Source: Membranipora membranacea (taxonomy: Eukaryota; Bryozoa; Gymnolaemata; Cheilostomatida; Membraniporidae). Taken from it: a stretch of DNA of 64,000 bases. Position 1 is the stretch's first letter. The number at the start of each line of letters is the position of its first letter. The notes beneath the pieces are model-generated. The model had not been told where the DNA came from, ran no database searches, and worked only from the letters and a program-made list of their open reading frames with translations. The translations under genes and the position numbers were made by a program. Location: contig OU612067.1 in assembly GCA_914767715.1 (NCBI GenBank), positions 9,546,001-9,610,000 of the forward strand, in the 5' to 3' direction. Positions 34,760 to 47,900 of this stretch are shown in pieces.

Positions 34760-36685
34760 AGTTTATCCAAGTCAAGAGCTAAAAATATCCAGCAGTGTTG
34801 CAACTCTTTACAGGTAAACAGATCAGCTACTCTCAGACCTTCAGACTGTCACCATGACCTTAAAACCAAAGTGAAAGTAACCTAGATTCAGCGTCCTCAC
34901 AAAATAGTTCCCTTCCTATTACCATAAACTTAGCAGTGCCTGTACTTGGTCTAAAAAAAAAGGCTGGATTTGAAATATTCCCAACTTCAAAGCAGCGTTA
35001 GGCAACCACAAATAAAGTCATGAAAAAACATTACCTAAATTTACAAACATCGTTCATTATCAATCACGTGGTAACCATGGGAACTTAACATGCCAGAGAG
35101 GAACCTAGCGTGTCTAGGCTGTGCAGATATTCCACCACCGCAGATGTAAATTTATATTTTTGTCAAATCACTCACCTAATAGAAAAGCTATCAGGAAGAA
35201 TAAAAATTCCAGGAATTGTTTTGGAGAGTGTTAAAACCCAGCTGTTTACAATTATCTATCTAATCAACAAAAGTTATCATGAGGACAAGGAGGAATAGTC
35301 TCACCAAACTTTCAAACCTCCAGACACAGATTTATCGCCCGTAACCAATGAGGCGTTCAAACGGAGATCTTGATAAAAGAATAGTCAGAGAGTTCAAGCC
35401 TGGACTAATCACACTGTTGTCTTGCTTGACCAAGGAGAAGTATGAAATGTTTTCATTAGTATTTGCTCAAGCATTCCATTCTCAGGGCATGTCGGCTCCC
35501 TAGGGTGCCAAATAATCATTATTGAACTCTATGGATTCACTTGATGTCAATGTATTCCATATTATTCATAAACATGATTTATGACATTTGATCTAAAAGT
35601 GCTATATAATACGGATCTGATGATTTTACAGACGATTTTACAGACGACAAAGTAAAAAAAATGCTATATACAGAACTTCTACATACCACAGAATTCGTTG
35701 TGCTTGTGGATTATGAACTACGATTATGTGAATAAATATACAGGAGTAAACACAAAAGAATAAATAAAAAATAGAGATGTAAATGTAAGAGTATTAGGAG
35801 TGCCTACACAATAAATAGCTATTAATTTACGATTATAATTGAAAAAAAAAACTATTATCAGTTTTCTCATGCCCTCCTAGGACTTTCATACAGCATGTTT
35901 AGTTAAAACCCCAAGGATCGGGACTTTTTCACTAGTAGGCAAAATTGAAATGAACGTGAAAATTATCCGACGTTAGAATTATAATTTATGGCACTCATTA
36001 TGCAGGGGAATTGGGAGGTAAAGTGGCACAACCAAATATGTGCCTGGCAGATCATTACAGATCATTAAATGTAATGGCTATTGGGAGAAACATGAAAAGT
36101 TCACATTTAGGAGGTCTCGGATGAGGAAGTCACATAAATAAATGTAAGACAGTTTAGAGTTGCCCTCCTTGAGAGAAGATTGTGACATGAAAAGATAATT
36201 TCTCATAAACTTATTATTCAAGTAAATCAGGGATACCTGAGTAGGTTATTTTCGGTTAATTCATGCATAGGGGAAGGTTGGATTAATTAGATGCATACTG
36301 ATACTAGTCCCAGTAGAGTAAGCGTTGCGTGAAAACTTAAAACACTTGATAAATTGTTATGGCTACCATAAATCCCGTGGGTAACCAGCGGGCCGTCGCT
36401 GTAAACAAACTACTATCACATATTTGGTATCGATCATACATTATCTGTCTTAATGTATGCCATTTCAGTCTTAAGTGTCCGACATACTATGTAGAAATGG
36501 TAAAAGGCCTGTTCGAAAGTTTATAGACATATTAAGTTGTAAATAATAGGGAAATTAATGATAAGCAAGGTAGGTTAGGGCAGTCGATGTAAGTTATCCG
36601 ATCGATGCTAACAAGGCTCTGGTCAGCTTGTTCACAGATTATAAACCTAATCTAAGACCGACCATTAGATATATTGGTACGCCCA
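34760..36685. other. No coding exon seen between the IPT-receptor and 7TM genes
   Basis: The stretch should hold the promoter and 5' UTR of the IPT-receptor gene and the 3' UTR of the 7TM gene. Short open frames have no recognisable character. No RNA gene was seen. Confidence 0.4.
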
Positions 36686-39600
36686 TCAGTAAACAGAACT
36701 CCTCTCCAGCATATCATCAGAGAATGCTCGCTGTCTCTGTTCAGTCGGCATCAGTCTCCCGTTAGATGCTGGTTTATATACTAACTTGGCATTACGAGGT
36801 AGTGTACCCACAGAGACTGCAATGGAAGGAGAATATGAAGTAACACCAGCATGATACTTTAATAACGCATTGTACTTTCAACATTAGAAGCAGAATGGAG
36901 TATTGGGAGAAAGAAAATATCATTTTGTGGGTATTGTTGCGTAATTAAAAGGTGCTATGAAAAGACATACTAATCTGTTGGCAGCATTGACTTATTAACG
37001 CCTAAGGTTCAAACGGTATGGAATTTAGTATTTTTTTGAATTTTGGAATAAATTTAGCGACTTACGATGATGTCCGTTTCTGTGTTGATGTTGGTGGACA
37101 GGTGTGATGGGGGTGAGACCTCCACCACCCGACAGGTCTTGCTGTGATAGGGTTTTACGTTGAGGACTTAGTCTATGTTGTTCCATATGTCTATCATCTG
37201 CTATCCTGACAGTTTTCTGCTCATACCTACATCAGAGAAATCACTGAGATAACCTCAACATGAAAAAAGTGAGATGTAACTGTGACGAAATAATATGCAG
37301 TTTGTCTGTGATGGGTGGAAGAATATTCATGTACGCATGACCCAGGGCTTAGCATTGCAAACACCCCAACACTTAGTCCATAAAAAAGCGATATTAGGCC
37401 TGGTAGAGAGTCACCATCATGAATCAACATCATGGAAAAGCATAAGAACAAAAAATTTAAAGTGTTCCATGGAAGATAAGTTTGCAATTTCACGTAGGCT
37501 TGTAGCTAGCTAACATTAACATGGGTTCATTATTTTTTTAAACCTGCTGACATAGCCAACGAACATCGATGTCATTGCAAGCTAACTGAAATCCATCCAA
37601 ATCTAGCTTAACTAAACTCGATCAAACATTTACTCCTTTAGGGTAAGGCAGAGTGGTCTCAGTTACAGGACAGAGTGGCCTCAGTTACAGGACAGAGTAG
37701 CCTCAGTTACAGGACAGAGTAAACAGCAGTTGTGACAGGTAAATGGTTTCCACTCATCCATAGACTGTTGACAATCTTACTAACCTTGGAACTCCAACGA
37801 CGCTGGCAGCTTTCTTAGGAGAAGGTACCTCTACATACTGTACAGGGGGTTGTCTTCTTCTATCATCAACAGTAAAGGCAGCATTGGTGTATCCGTTCAT
37901 GTATCTCTTAGCCATAGGGCCTTCGTACCTGGGTATACCTATTACACTAGCTGACCCACTCGGTATGTGTCTGGGAGAGTCTAGCCCACTTCCTGAGGAG
38001 CTACCCGCATATCGGTGGTGTGTCACAGGGTGATGGACACCAGCCCCTCTGAGAACTTGGTACTGTCCGGATCCTGGGGCTACTTCATAGACATATTGAG
38101 GCTCTTGGTGATATACCTGTAGGGGCATTGTCTGTTGGTGATAGCGTCGTTCGTACCTAGAAAATAGAATACATTTTCAACAATGTTCACGGATTTACCC
38201 TCAACTCTTAGTCCCGCTAATCGGGCTCCCAGTAGCCTCTTCTTAAACTTTCACAGATATCAGCACATCATCATAATCCGCATTGCATGCAAAGGAAGGC
38301 TGATTACAGTAGGAGACAATGCCTATTGTTAGCAGTTCAACAACATATAAATAGTACTCAGGGATTTTGAGACAAATCACTAAGCAGACATAACCCAAAC
38401 TCCCTATGTTAGTAATAACTTGGAGTTATCCTTACACTATTTATTTGTAATATCTTTTTTTCATCCAACTAATATAATAAATAGGTTTCAGCCACAAATC
38501 ATAACCTACCTGGGAACTCCTATGACACTGGCAGGTCCTTTATGTCGCCTTCCGTGACCACCCACTGTGTAATAGCGCTGTGTGGGTGGTGCGCTATAAT
38601 CAGATAAATTATCTATTTGACTTAGCGTTGTGTAGTTCTGCCTCGGAGCATGTGTTCTAGAAGTAGGGTGCTGCAACTCCAGAGCATCTAATAATAATAA
38701 AAGGAAAAAAAAAATAATAATAATAAAAAAGCATAAAAAAGCATTGTCAGGTAGTTTGTGGTTATATTAATTATTTTTTGTAGAATTTACTCTCTTGCTA
38801 ATAAGGACCTAATCAATTATTGAGATGATAACTTTGGCACACAGCCATGTATTTAAGATCCATTAATAGTGATTGGAAAGCCATTCATGACTTGTGTAGG
38901 GGGTTGAAGCGGTGGGTGGATTGGTCGTCTCTGTCATAGCAAAGATTGGAAGATATATATATGGCGAACAATTAGGCCCAACTACGAACCAAACTCAAAT
39001 CAAATTTTCCATCAAAATTAGGTCCGTAAAAGAGGATGTGTTTGAGCGCCAGGGCAGAGAAAAAAAATCATGTTTTCTTTGGTCAGCTTGAGTTCCAAAG
39101 CAGTTATGATGGGAGGACGATGAATGGAGGTAGCAGTCACTACATCCCACATCCAATCAGAACAGCTTTAGTTTTCAAGATAATGTAAAGCATATTTGTG
39201 GGTATGGATATCCATCATTGAAGGTTTTGAAGACGCATTGACGGTGCACTTCAGTACTTACTAGGATCATTTTGGAAGTGAACTCTGTCCATATTGTCAC
39301 GTTTATAAATAACACTCGAAGAAGGTCCCACAGATGACATATTACTCATATTACTTTTCTCTTCTAGTATCACACTGATAAAAAAACATCATCCATTATA
39401 TTTTTAGTATTTATGTACAGCAGCTGATCAAAGAGATAATGATAGTTGATATCCGGTACCAGCATGTTGGCATACCAACTGTCAACATTCTCTATTTTCC
39501 AGTGAATCACCACTGCTGGAGTTAGCATTCCATTTGATTATAACATCTCCCCACACTCTTTTGTTGGATAATATTGTGGAAGAATGCTATTCCGGTTGGA

Positions 39601-42600
39601 TGTTAGCCTAAGCTCTAGCTCAAACCTACATTTCCTTTCGTATTCCTTAGTATAATTGTACCAAGGAGGAAATATTTTACTCCTTGATTGTACTAGTAAT
39701 GAAAATAATAATAAATGATTGAGTGAAAACATATCAATAGTAGATCTACTAGTATCTACACCAGGTTATTATGTGCAAACATACAGAAAAAAGTCCTCTG
39801 GTAGAAAGACAGAAACATAGCAACAGACAATGGTTATAAGTTATAATCATGCAGACAGACACGATACCTTACCTGGGAAGTAACCTCTCGCGAGGTTTAG
39901 AATACTCAGGGAGATTATCTAATTCATCCCAACTATGCAAAGAAGTTGAGCCAAGACCAAATTAATATCATGCACTTCTCAGTGCGCATATATTCCGTAT
40001 AGAATGATATACCATTCGAGTGATCGATTAAAACAGACTCTGCATATGGCTGCCGGCCCTGAAATCAACTCAACCAACATATCTATTAGGAGGGTTATTC
40101 AATATTTGATGTTCAGTAAATACCCTCTAATGAGAGAAGATCCCAATAGCCTGGTAGGTGATAGTCTGAGCGATCAGATGAATTTCTAGGGATTTTGTCA
40201 CCTCAAAATCCTCAAAAGCTAGCAGTCTGGGTACTCAGACTAGACAGACAGGTCCAGACAAACACATGCACCTCTGCAGCCTGGTCACTGAGCATTTAGA
40301 TGAAAATGGGGTGTCATGGGTATGTACTAAATTAATCTTAGCAATAACCTGTTTATAGCCACCCTACATCGGAGTGTGCCAACTGAAATCAGAGGCTCTG
40401 TAATCATAATGATATTGACAACCTTATAGCAAGTACGGTAGTACACTATACACCACTTCGAGAATTATTTGGGCATGCAATTCTCTAACCAATAAAGAAA
40501 CTAAAATGAAGAAATAGTGCTTAGTTTGGTAACTGAGCTCACTATCAACTCTATTGAAAGCTAGAAAGCTAGTTTAAGCGCTCACACTGAGTCGGGATAA
40601 CTGGTAGTGGCATTTCATTATCAACCACTTTCCCAACTGGGAAAATGGTTGATAATGAAATGCTACTACCAGCTATCCCGACACAGTTTAAGCGCTTAAA
40701 TTACTCGAAACCTAGCCCATGGCCCTGGAACTCTGCAACGATCCTGCTAACACTTACCTTGGAGCTCGCTCTATGGTGTGGAACCTCTCATCTCCGACGT
40801 CACTGGGAGCGTACAGTACACTCTCTGCCTGATAACTGGGCGGGGCTATGATACTACCATTCTGATCTACACCAATAGCTGCAGGGGTCATCTCAATGCC
40901 ATCAGGGTGATCACTTCCTGTTACATTGTAGGAAACTAGGCCAGGTAGTTCATCTTCATAGTAAAACTCTGTAAATTATAATTATAGATGTTTCATAGCC
41001 TAGTTGAAAAGGATGTGATCAGTAAAATGAAATTATTGAAATTCAATTTATCGTACAGCACATATCATGTAGGCCTACAAGATGTTTCATCACATGTGTA
41101 TCTATGATATGTAGCATGCAAAGTGTACATAAGCATATAAATGTATAAGCATTTTGATGGTTTACAGTACGTACATGACTGAGCTAAGACGGGCGGGGCT
41201 TGAAGTAGTCTACTCTCATTTTGTGAGCAGACAAACCTAAAATTCTTTGGTGTTGAAACCAGGGAGTTGGGGAAATACGTTCGGGACTCCTTGATGAAAC
41301 TAAACCAGTTGGCGCGTATACAAGTTCCTAATACATTGACATGCCTAGACAATCTTATATCGCAAAAAAAACAATGATCAGATTGAGTGCTTCATGAAAC
41401 AGTATAGTCTACAGGTGTTAGATCGAACAAAGCACCTTAGGTAACGCTCAAATTAGTTACACCAGTTATCTATGATCGAATCATGTTTGTCCATGGTTAT
41501 TTTTGACAGAATACCTATTAAAATTTTGCAGATTGGATAGATAGTTGTAATAAGAATAAAGATTTAATCCACACTAACAAAAAGGCATAAAAAAACATAT
41601 TACACATCTACACATGACACAACTAGGCTACACACACTGACAAAGACTAATACAACTAAAACTAAGCATTCTAAGTGGCAGGCAGGTTACCTTCTGTGAT
41701 ATAAGGGGTCTCATCTAAGACCTCTACAATAACAAAGCTGTGAAATTATGTGAGGGTAAGCGGAAAGCTGTGTATGGGATCTCAAGTCTACTGCAGTACC
41801 ACAAGACGTTTTAAAATGTTTGCGACCCACACAAATAAGCAAGGGGGGATGGAAGGCAGTGACAATAGTTTTGCAGTAGAACTGTGTATGGGGTTGAGAA
41901 TCAACTAGGAGTGAGAGGTGAAGAAGTCTAAGTCCTCAGACGGGATCAATACGAGTTAGTGGCATTACGTTATCCACTTCCCATTTCCAAATGGACATTC
42001 CAAATTGGAAATGGGGGGTTGATAATGTAATGCCACTAACTAGCATTGGAGCCATCTGAGCACTTAAACTAGGGGTGAAGCAATGACTAATAATAAGAAT
42101 TCTTTTGGTTAAACTTCTATATCTCCTGCGGTTGGGTCATGAAGATGGAAAGTAACAGTATACATCTCAAGAGGTACAACAATAATGACATACTAAATCA
42201 AACACATACTTGATTTTGGATCTGGTGATGAAACAATCATTGAAAGTTATAATACCCAGACAAATTACAGCATCATGTTTTGCCATTGAGTCTGAGTAGA
42301 CACTTGAAAAACCAATTACCTCACAAAAAAAGTTAACATGCATAATATGCTCTAATATTCAATTTTCCGAGCTACCCTGGAGGAGTAAGGTATTCGAAGG
42401 AGGAAAAGTTCACATTGCGTTTTTAATAGTTTTTTTTAAAGTTGCACATGATTTTAATAGTGATATTTACTGACTAACTTTATAAAACCAACCAGCTCAG
42501 CTAGCTAAAATTAATGCTAGCTAATATTAAGTCACCTCAAATCTAACGAAAGCTAATATTTACTCCTCAAGGGTATGGGTAAAGCGTTATTATTCAAGAG

Positions 42601-44926
42601 TTACAGGAGGTTTTAGTAGTAATCCTGAATGGAACGCTGTGTGTGCCCTCTGCAGGTCCCGGTCACCAATTTGGTTAATTATGCATACAAAGCAAGACAA
42701 AGAGGTGACGGATCATCTATAATCACTTCCGTTGGTGACAGCTTTCAGGTAGGTGTCACTCTGCATACCAATGGACAAGATTAGCATTGGATTCAATGGA
42801 TTATCTTTGCAGAAAGATGCAGGATTATATGATCAAGTTTTAATCCAATTGCCTGCATTCCAGTTGCTCCCTTCCACTGGTCACGCAACAACAGCAACTC
42901 GGAGCAACTCTGAAAGAGGCAAATGGACCAAACTTGGCCTACAGGATTATAATTCTTATAGATTATAACACAGTGCACAAATAGACTAATGATTAATTAA
43001 GCTTACCGCCATCTTTCAGAGTAGCCAACTTGTGCAGCTTCGGGACGAACATGATGATGAGCGTTGAGGTGGCTGTTACCCATAATCCAATAGCTAAGGC
43101 TGCCATGTCAGCGCCAGGCAGCAGAGCAGCTACAAGAATCCATACGAGCCACGCAGCTGCCGTCACAATACATGTCAGTAAAATCCAGCGAGCCTCACTG
43201 TTAGGTTTGCCTTCACGCCTACGACTTTTTACATAGCCCCACAGTGTGAGAATAATCAACGCAGCCCCTACCAACACTAAGAATATAAAGGAGAGCAGGA
43301 AATCATAGAGTATAGTCGAGAAGGCCCAGTTTGAGGTTGATGGGCACAGCTTGCGACCATCTATACTGATAGTACTGGTTGTAGGTTTGAGTATAATCCA
43401 CTGTACATTAATAATTATCTGTACGCATAGCAGCATGAGTAACACCATTATCTGATGTCCGAGTTTTATAAATCCAGGATGAGTTTTTGGCGACAGCACA
43501 ACCAGAACTTTGACCAATAGCAGAGATAGAATGAAGCAGTAACAGAATCCGATAGTAAACCTCAGCAGGTTACAAGTGACCGGCGTCGGCTCAAACACGA
43601 ATATGATCAGTGTTACGTATGAGATGAGTATTGCAAAGAGTAGCAGTTGTCCTAGCCACACACTGCGTAGTGGTACTCCGCCGAGCCTAGCGATCTTATA
43701 TAGGATTATAACCTCGATTATGAGCACAGTGAGAAGCCCAATAACGGTGAGGACAAGTACTACAGTGACCCAAGTGAAGAGAGTTCCATCGCTGCCATTT
43801 ACAGCAGCACCGGAGCATTGCTTCAATAGTGAGATCAGCAGAATCAGTATCTGGCTCTGTAAATAGACAGAAATAGACAACTCTCAATATCATAGCAGTT
43901 GGTTGGGCGTTAGATTTTCCAGTAAGCAGGAGCCACATGGGATAGGGGTTTGCAACCCACTTATATTGACACAGAGTATCAAAAATGTACAATAGTACAA
44001 ATTGCAGAATAGGATAAAAAGGAAAACAATTTTTACACCTTTCTGACTAAGCTTGCCTGATTGACCTGACTGACTAACCTACCCTAGCAACAATTAAAAA
44101 AAAGGGTTTGAGTTTTTGCGTTCAAAATAGCAGGAAAAATGACCCTATTCTCTCTAACATATGTTTCCTAATTCGTTTTTTCCTTCACTGCAAAACTTGC
44201 CAACATGGATGGTCCGTAAGATTGACATTGTACAACAGGAAATAGAAAATTACAGTGTTTCCAAGGACACTTGCCTCTTGAACCAACTATCTGAAGAATT
44301 TCGGATTTTTATCCACTTAGCATATCTGTTGTACAAACAACATCACCACAACCATCAACTAATGCAATCCACCCAAGCTTAACAATCACAGCTGTGGGAC
44401 AGCGGTAAGAAAAGATTGGTAATCTACCCACATGATTTTTTAACTATTGGATTAATTTAAAAATATTAGGATGAATTAAGTTATATTATGCGCCCTGGAC
44501 TGTAGTAACAACAAAAACAAGAATATGGAGACCTTCAAATTTCAAAGCTTCCCATGTACTAGTTTAAGCGCTTAATCTGTAGCGAGATAGCTGGTAGTAG
44601 CATTTCAGTATCAACCACTTTCCCCACCTAAAAATGGGAAAGTGGCTGATGATGAAATGCTACTACCAGCTATCCCGGTACAGTTTAAGCGATTAAAATG
44701 TCCATGTACCAAATCTGTGACATCAACAGAGACTATAGATGATCCATAGTCTCTGACATTACAACAGTTCCTTGGCCTTTCCCAGTTCAGCATATTATGG
44801 GTTTGGCACCCCACCCACCTGCGGCCTATAGTGACCACAAAACATTATTATACATTCAGGTACAAATCAGCGGTTAGATAAATTAAGATTATCACCACTT
44901 ACCGTCAATCTGTGAGCAATCTTCAT
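36686..44926 (-). CDS. Class C-type 7TM receptor with a very short ectodomain and a long repeat-bearing tail
   Basis: Ten minus-strand exons give 710 residues: 44926-44903, 43856-43007, 41723-41691, 40968-40758, 39932-39873, 39374-39262, 38687-38510, 38156-37785, 37226-37066 and 36816-36686. The start MKIAHRLT plus SQILILLISLL forms a signal peptide, leaving only about 18 ectodomain residues before TM1. One 850-bp exon encodes all seven TM segments. The TM3 region CNLLRFTIGFCYCFILSLLLVK and the end of TM7, FVPKLHKL, resemble metabotropic-glutamate, GPRC5 and BOSS receptors, in which PKLY follows TM7. The ligand-binding Venus-flytrap domain is absent, as in GPRC5. The cytoplasmic tail (about 292-710) is rich in Tyr, Pro and Ser and contains three copies of ASV[IV]G[IV]PRYE. 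The tail exons start in phases that fit exon duplication. The ligand is unknown. Confidence 0.8.
37500..37645. repeat. Dispersed repeat, TATTTACTCCTC family, copy 2
   Basis: The segment contains the ordered blocks GCTAACTGAAATC, TAGCTTAACTAAACTC and ATTTACTCCTTTAGGGTA, shared with the copies at 25748 and 42372. It lies in an intron of the 7TM gene. The boundaries are uncertain. Confidence 0.35.
37647..37721. repeat. 22-bp minisatellite, about 3.4 copies
   Basis: The unit GGACAGAGTGGCCTCAGTTACA is repeated nearly perfectly in the intron between two 7TM-receptor tail exons, about 60 bp from the donor at 37784. Confidence 0.9.
40570..40700. mobile_element. Foldback MITE, TTTAAGCGCTTAA family, copy 1
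   Basis: Nearly the whole 130 bp is one hairpin. The left arm GTCGGGATAACTGGTAGTGG and CATTTCATTATCAACCA pair with the right arm TGGTTGATAATGAAATG and CTACTACCAGCTATCCCGAC. Both ends carry GTTTAAGCGC. It sits directly upstream (plus-strand sense) of a 7TM-receptor tail exon. Confidence 0.8.
41926..42073. mobile_element. Foldback MITE, TTTAAGCGCTTAA family, diverged copy
   Basis: The arms pair around GTTAGTGGCATTACGTTATC and GATAATGTAATGCCACTAAC, and the right end carries GAGCACTTAAACTAG. The layout and core match the copies at 40570 and 44562, with a longer loop. Confidence 0.65.
42372..42577. repeat. Dispersed repeat, TATTTACTCCTC family, copy 3
   Basis: ACCCTGGAGGAGTAAGGTA at the left pairs loosely with TATTTACTCCTCAAGGGTA at the right, and the interior contains repeated GCTAGCTAA blocks. 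It appears to be a short inverted-repeat element related to the segments at 25748 and 37500. Confidence 0.45.
42839..42941. mobile_element. MITE, TAGATCAAG family, copy 3, with 9-bp target duplication
   Basis: The element shares TGCATTCCAGTTGCTCCCTT with copy 1 and ends GGACCAAACTTGGCCTA. It is flanked by a perfect 9-bp direct repeat CAGGATTAT (42830-42838 and 42942-42950). It lies just downstream of the exon encoding the seven TM segments. Confidence 0.8.
44562..44697. mobile_element. Foldback MITE, TTTAAGCGCTTAA family, copy 2
   Basis: GATAGCTGGTAGTAGCATTT pairs with AAATGCTACTACCAGCTATC, and both ends carry AGTTTAAGCG. It is about 136 bp long and lies in the first coding intron of the 7TM gene. 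It is a clear homologue of the element at 40570. Confidence 0.8.
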
Positions 44927-44999
44927 CCTTTAATCTGCTCAGGATCAATATATGCTTCAATGGAGTCAGTCAATACTGGGAACCTGGGACACTGTAACA

Positions 45000-47900
45000 A
45001 AACATAAAATTCAAATTACAAAACTAGGCGAAGATCCACTAAACAGGGTCAAGTTACAGAACTAGACAAAGATGCACTAACCAGGATTTTTCCAGCATGG
45101 TAACCAAACCACCATATCTCTGGCACCGTTATCTAATCCTATCAATGATGAATGTCATTGATTAATATGATTCCTTAAACGTGACATGTATGATGGTGCA
45201 TTAAGGCGCACACCTGCTTAAATTTCCAGTCTTAATTTGCGGTCAATACAGGACATGTTCCTCTCACATGATATTTGCGTTGGCCTGATATAAACTCCTA
45301 GCAGTCGTAAGATATTACAAGCATTGAGCAACTCCTTGTCACAAGCAAGGAGTAACAGGGGTTACTCCCTGTTTCTCTTTGTTACAAGTATCTTTGCCTT
45401 GACCAGAGCAATTATTAGAGGGTTGTACTTACATTGGAGAGGTACGCCAGGCCACGATATGAGCCAGATAATCAGCGTTGGTTAATCCAATGTCAGAGAG
45501 TTTCCAAGAAAATACGACAATGTCACCTGCTCAATATTTCCCGGTCCTGTGGAAGCGAATAGATGAGCAGCAGTGTACTGGTGGTATCATCCTGTCATTT
45601 CCTATGAGTAATACTTTGTCCAGTCAGATATCCAGTATAGTAGGTCCACTCCAACTCAGGATAATCCAGTCAACAATGTGCTTCTTCTTTGTTCTCTTCA
45701 ATACAATATGAAGATTATTTAAATAATCATAAAAGATTATTCATATCCGATTTCGACAGGATCAGGGAGAACTTAGTCGATGCAGAGCTAAGTTAAGTCA
45801 CAATGACCACAACATCCTTACGAGATTGCATGTATGGTATAATGAATACCTAGTCTCCAGGAAAATCACAGTGAAAGTTACACCTACAGCGGTAGGCTAT
45901 CTAACGAGGAGTAAATAGAGAAATACGTTAAGTTTGACACACCGCCATCAGGAATTCATCCAACCATATCATCATTACCATCAGTGATAAAAAAGTCATG
46001 GAGGGTGTAATTCCTTCACTGTAATGGTTTGCTGTATAACATAACATTTGAGAATGCAAATATTATGGAAGAGGAATATCCAATATCTTTCAAATCGCAT
46101 CGACATGCATTACAAAGAAATTGGCGGATCTTCTGTGAAACGTTAGGATTAGTGTAGCATTCACAAATATCAAGACATCCGATCACCAGGCAACTCAGCC
46201 ATACCTTAGTCAGCCAAGTTATATCATGTAATATCAAGGAGGTAATATGTATTCAACCAACCCTCATGTTGCACGCATTCTACTCTAATATCGGCATGTC
46301 AAAGATTTGGTAATTAACTCATTTCACTTACCCCGCCTAGTCCAGTGTTCTCACCGTAGAAACTATTTCATGCCAGCACACCTGCTCCTGAGCGCATATA
46401 TTTAGGACACTGAGTGCCTAAATTAAGAGTGCTCACACTAGACACAGCGGTATGTTTGGTGCAGACAACTAAAAACAACTCAGACAAATGAGTGACTTTT
46501 GTCCCTAACCGTCTGTTACCCGTGCACATAGACAAAAGTGGCACTAGAGAGAGTAACTTAGTGTACTTAATTGTCTTACTTTCACTACACAACCCTGCTG
46601 CTATGCCTGTGCTGTCTTTTGTATTGTAAACGCCTCATAGACATTCAATATCAGCTAGTGCCATACAATCTATCGTTATCATCTCATGCGGCAAAAATGA
46701 ATTATTGCAGCGACAATTCTATTATTATTCCCCTGATCAAAGCTTATTGTTATGTGAAAGCTGATTGAACAAATTTACTGAGCGTACAATAGACTAGGGA
46801 TTTGTAACATTATCCATTATGTACACTTGTACTTGTATATGATGGGGGGCATAGAAGAGGGACCAGTTTGATAAAATCTGCAGTCTGCTCTATTCAGGAA
46901 ATGCAACACCAGTTTGACTTTTTAAATATCTAGTGTTCAATAACAATCTGACAAGGTGGAAGTAAGCTCTAAGGTCATTCCAGGGTCACTCAATCAATCG
47001 GACACGGCACTCAGATTGCTCCTGATTATCTGATTTTTTACATTCCTCTCCGAAGGTTGTTATGTTTGCAACACAACAATCAGATAATTTTCCTCTTTAG
47101 ATGTGATCGACAGTGGAAATGGTCACCATCAAGTTAATATGCATTTTTTTAATATAGTTCAGCAACAGGGAAGTCCCGTTCTAAGTGGATGAAGTTGCAA
47201 AAGTGGAGTTTTTGCGCTTTCCTACCCATCCCTGTCTCTCATGTTGACAGGTGCTTATGGGCAATGTCTGGTCTGCCATACCTAACTTCATATTGTATAA
47301 GTGTAAATCCTATGATAGCCTATTTGGATTCTGAGCCAGTTAAGAGTTTTTATCGAATGATAATGCATTGGGCTTTAGTAGTACCGAGAGGAAGGGTGGA
47401 CAATGAAGATGAATGAAACGAAAGCATTCACGAATATATAACCGATAGAACACAAATATCAGGATATATTGATACTTCCTCCGTGGCAATCATCTAAACC
47501 CCTGGAGACGCACAACCTATTGCCTATGCCATCGGAATTTAGCAAATTACTCCAAGTAATGGGATTCAGACAGTTGGACACCAGTTTTGGATGGAATGAA
47601 ATAAAACTGCAGAATTAACTATATCAAAGCTCCTAAAATTGACATAATTATCTCAACTGCTATTCAGCAAGATTATAAATTTGATAAAGGCTAAATTACT
47701 CTAATTGGCGTGAAAGTGTCAATTGGTTTTAGGGTGAGTAATATTGATTGTTGTGACAGTTAGAATAATTGAGCTAACACTCTCTCTCACACACACCTGC
47801 ATGCCACCAATGACATAAATCTCTTCTCATAGATATGATTAGCCTTTAGATTTGGTCAAACCCTCATAATTCAAAACCAAAAAGCTGTATTTGAACTGCA

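Noticed and set aside
43030-43866. Plus-strand frames opposite the 7TM exon
   Set aside because: They are shadows of the 850-bp minus-strand exon, which clearly encodes seven membrane segments.
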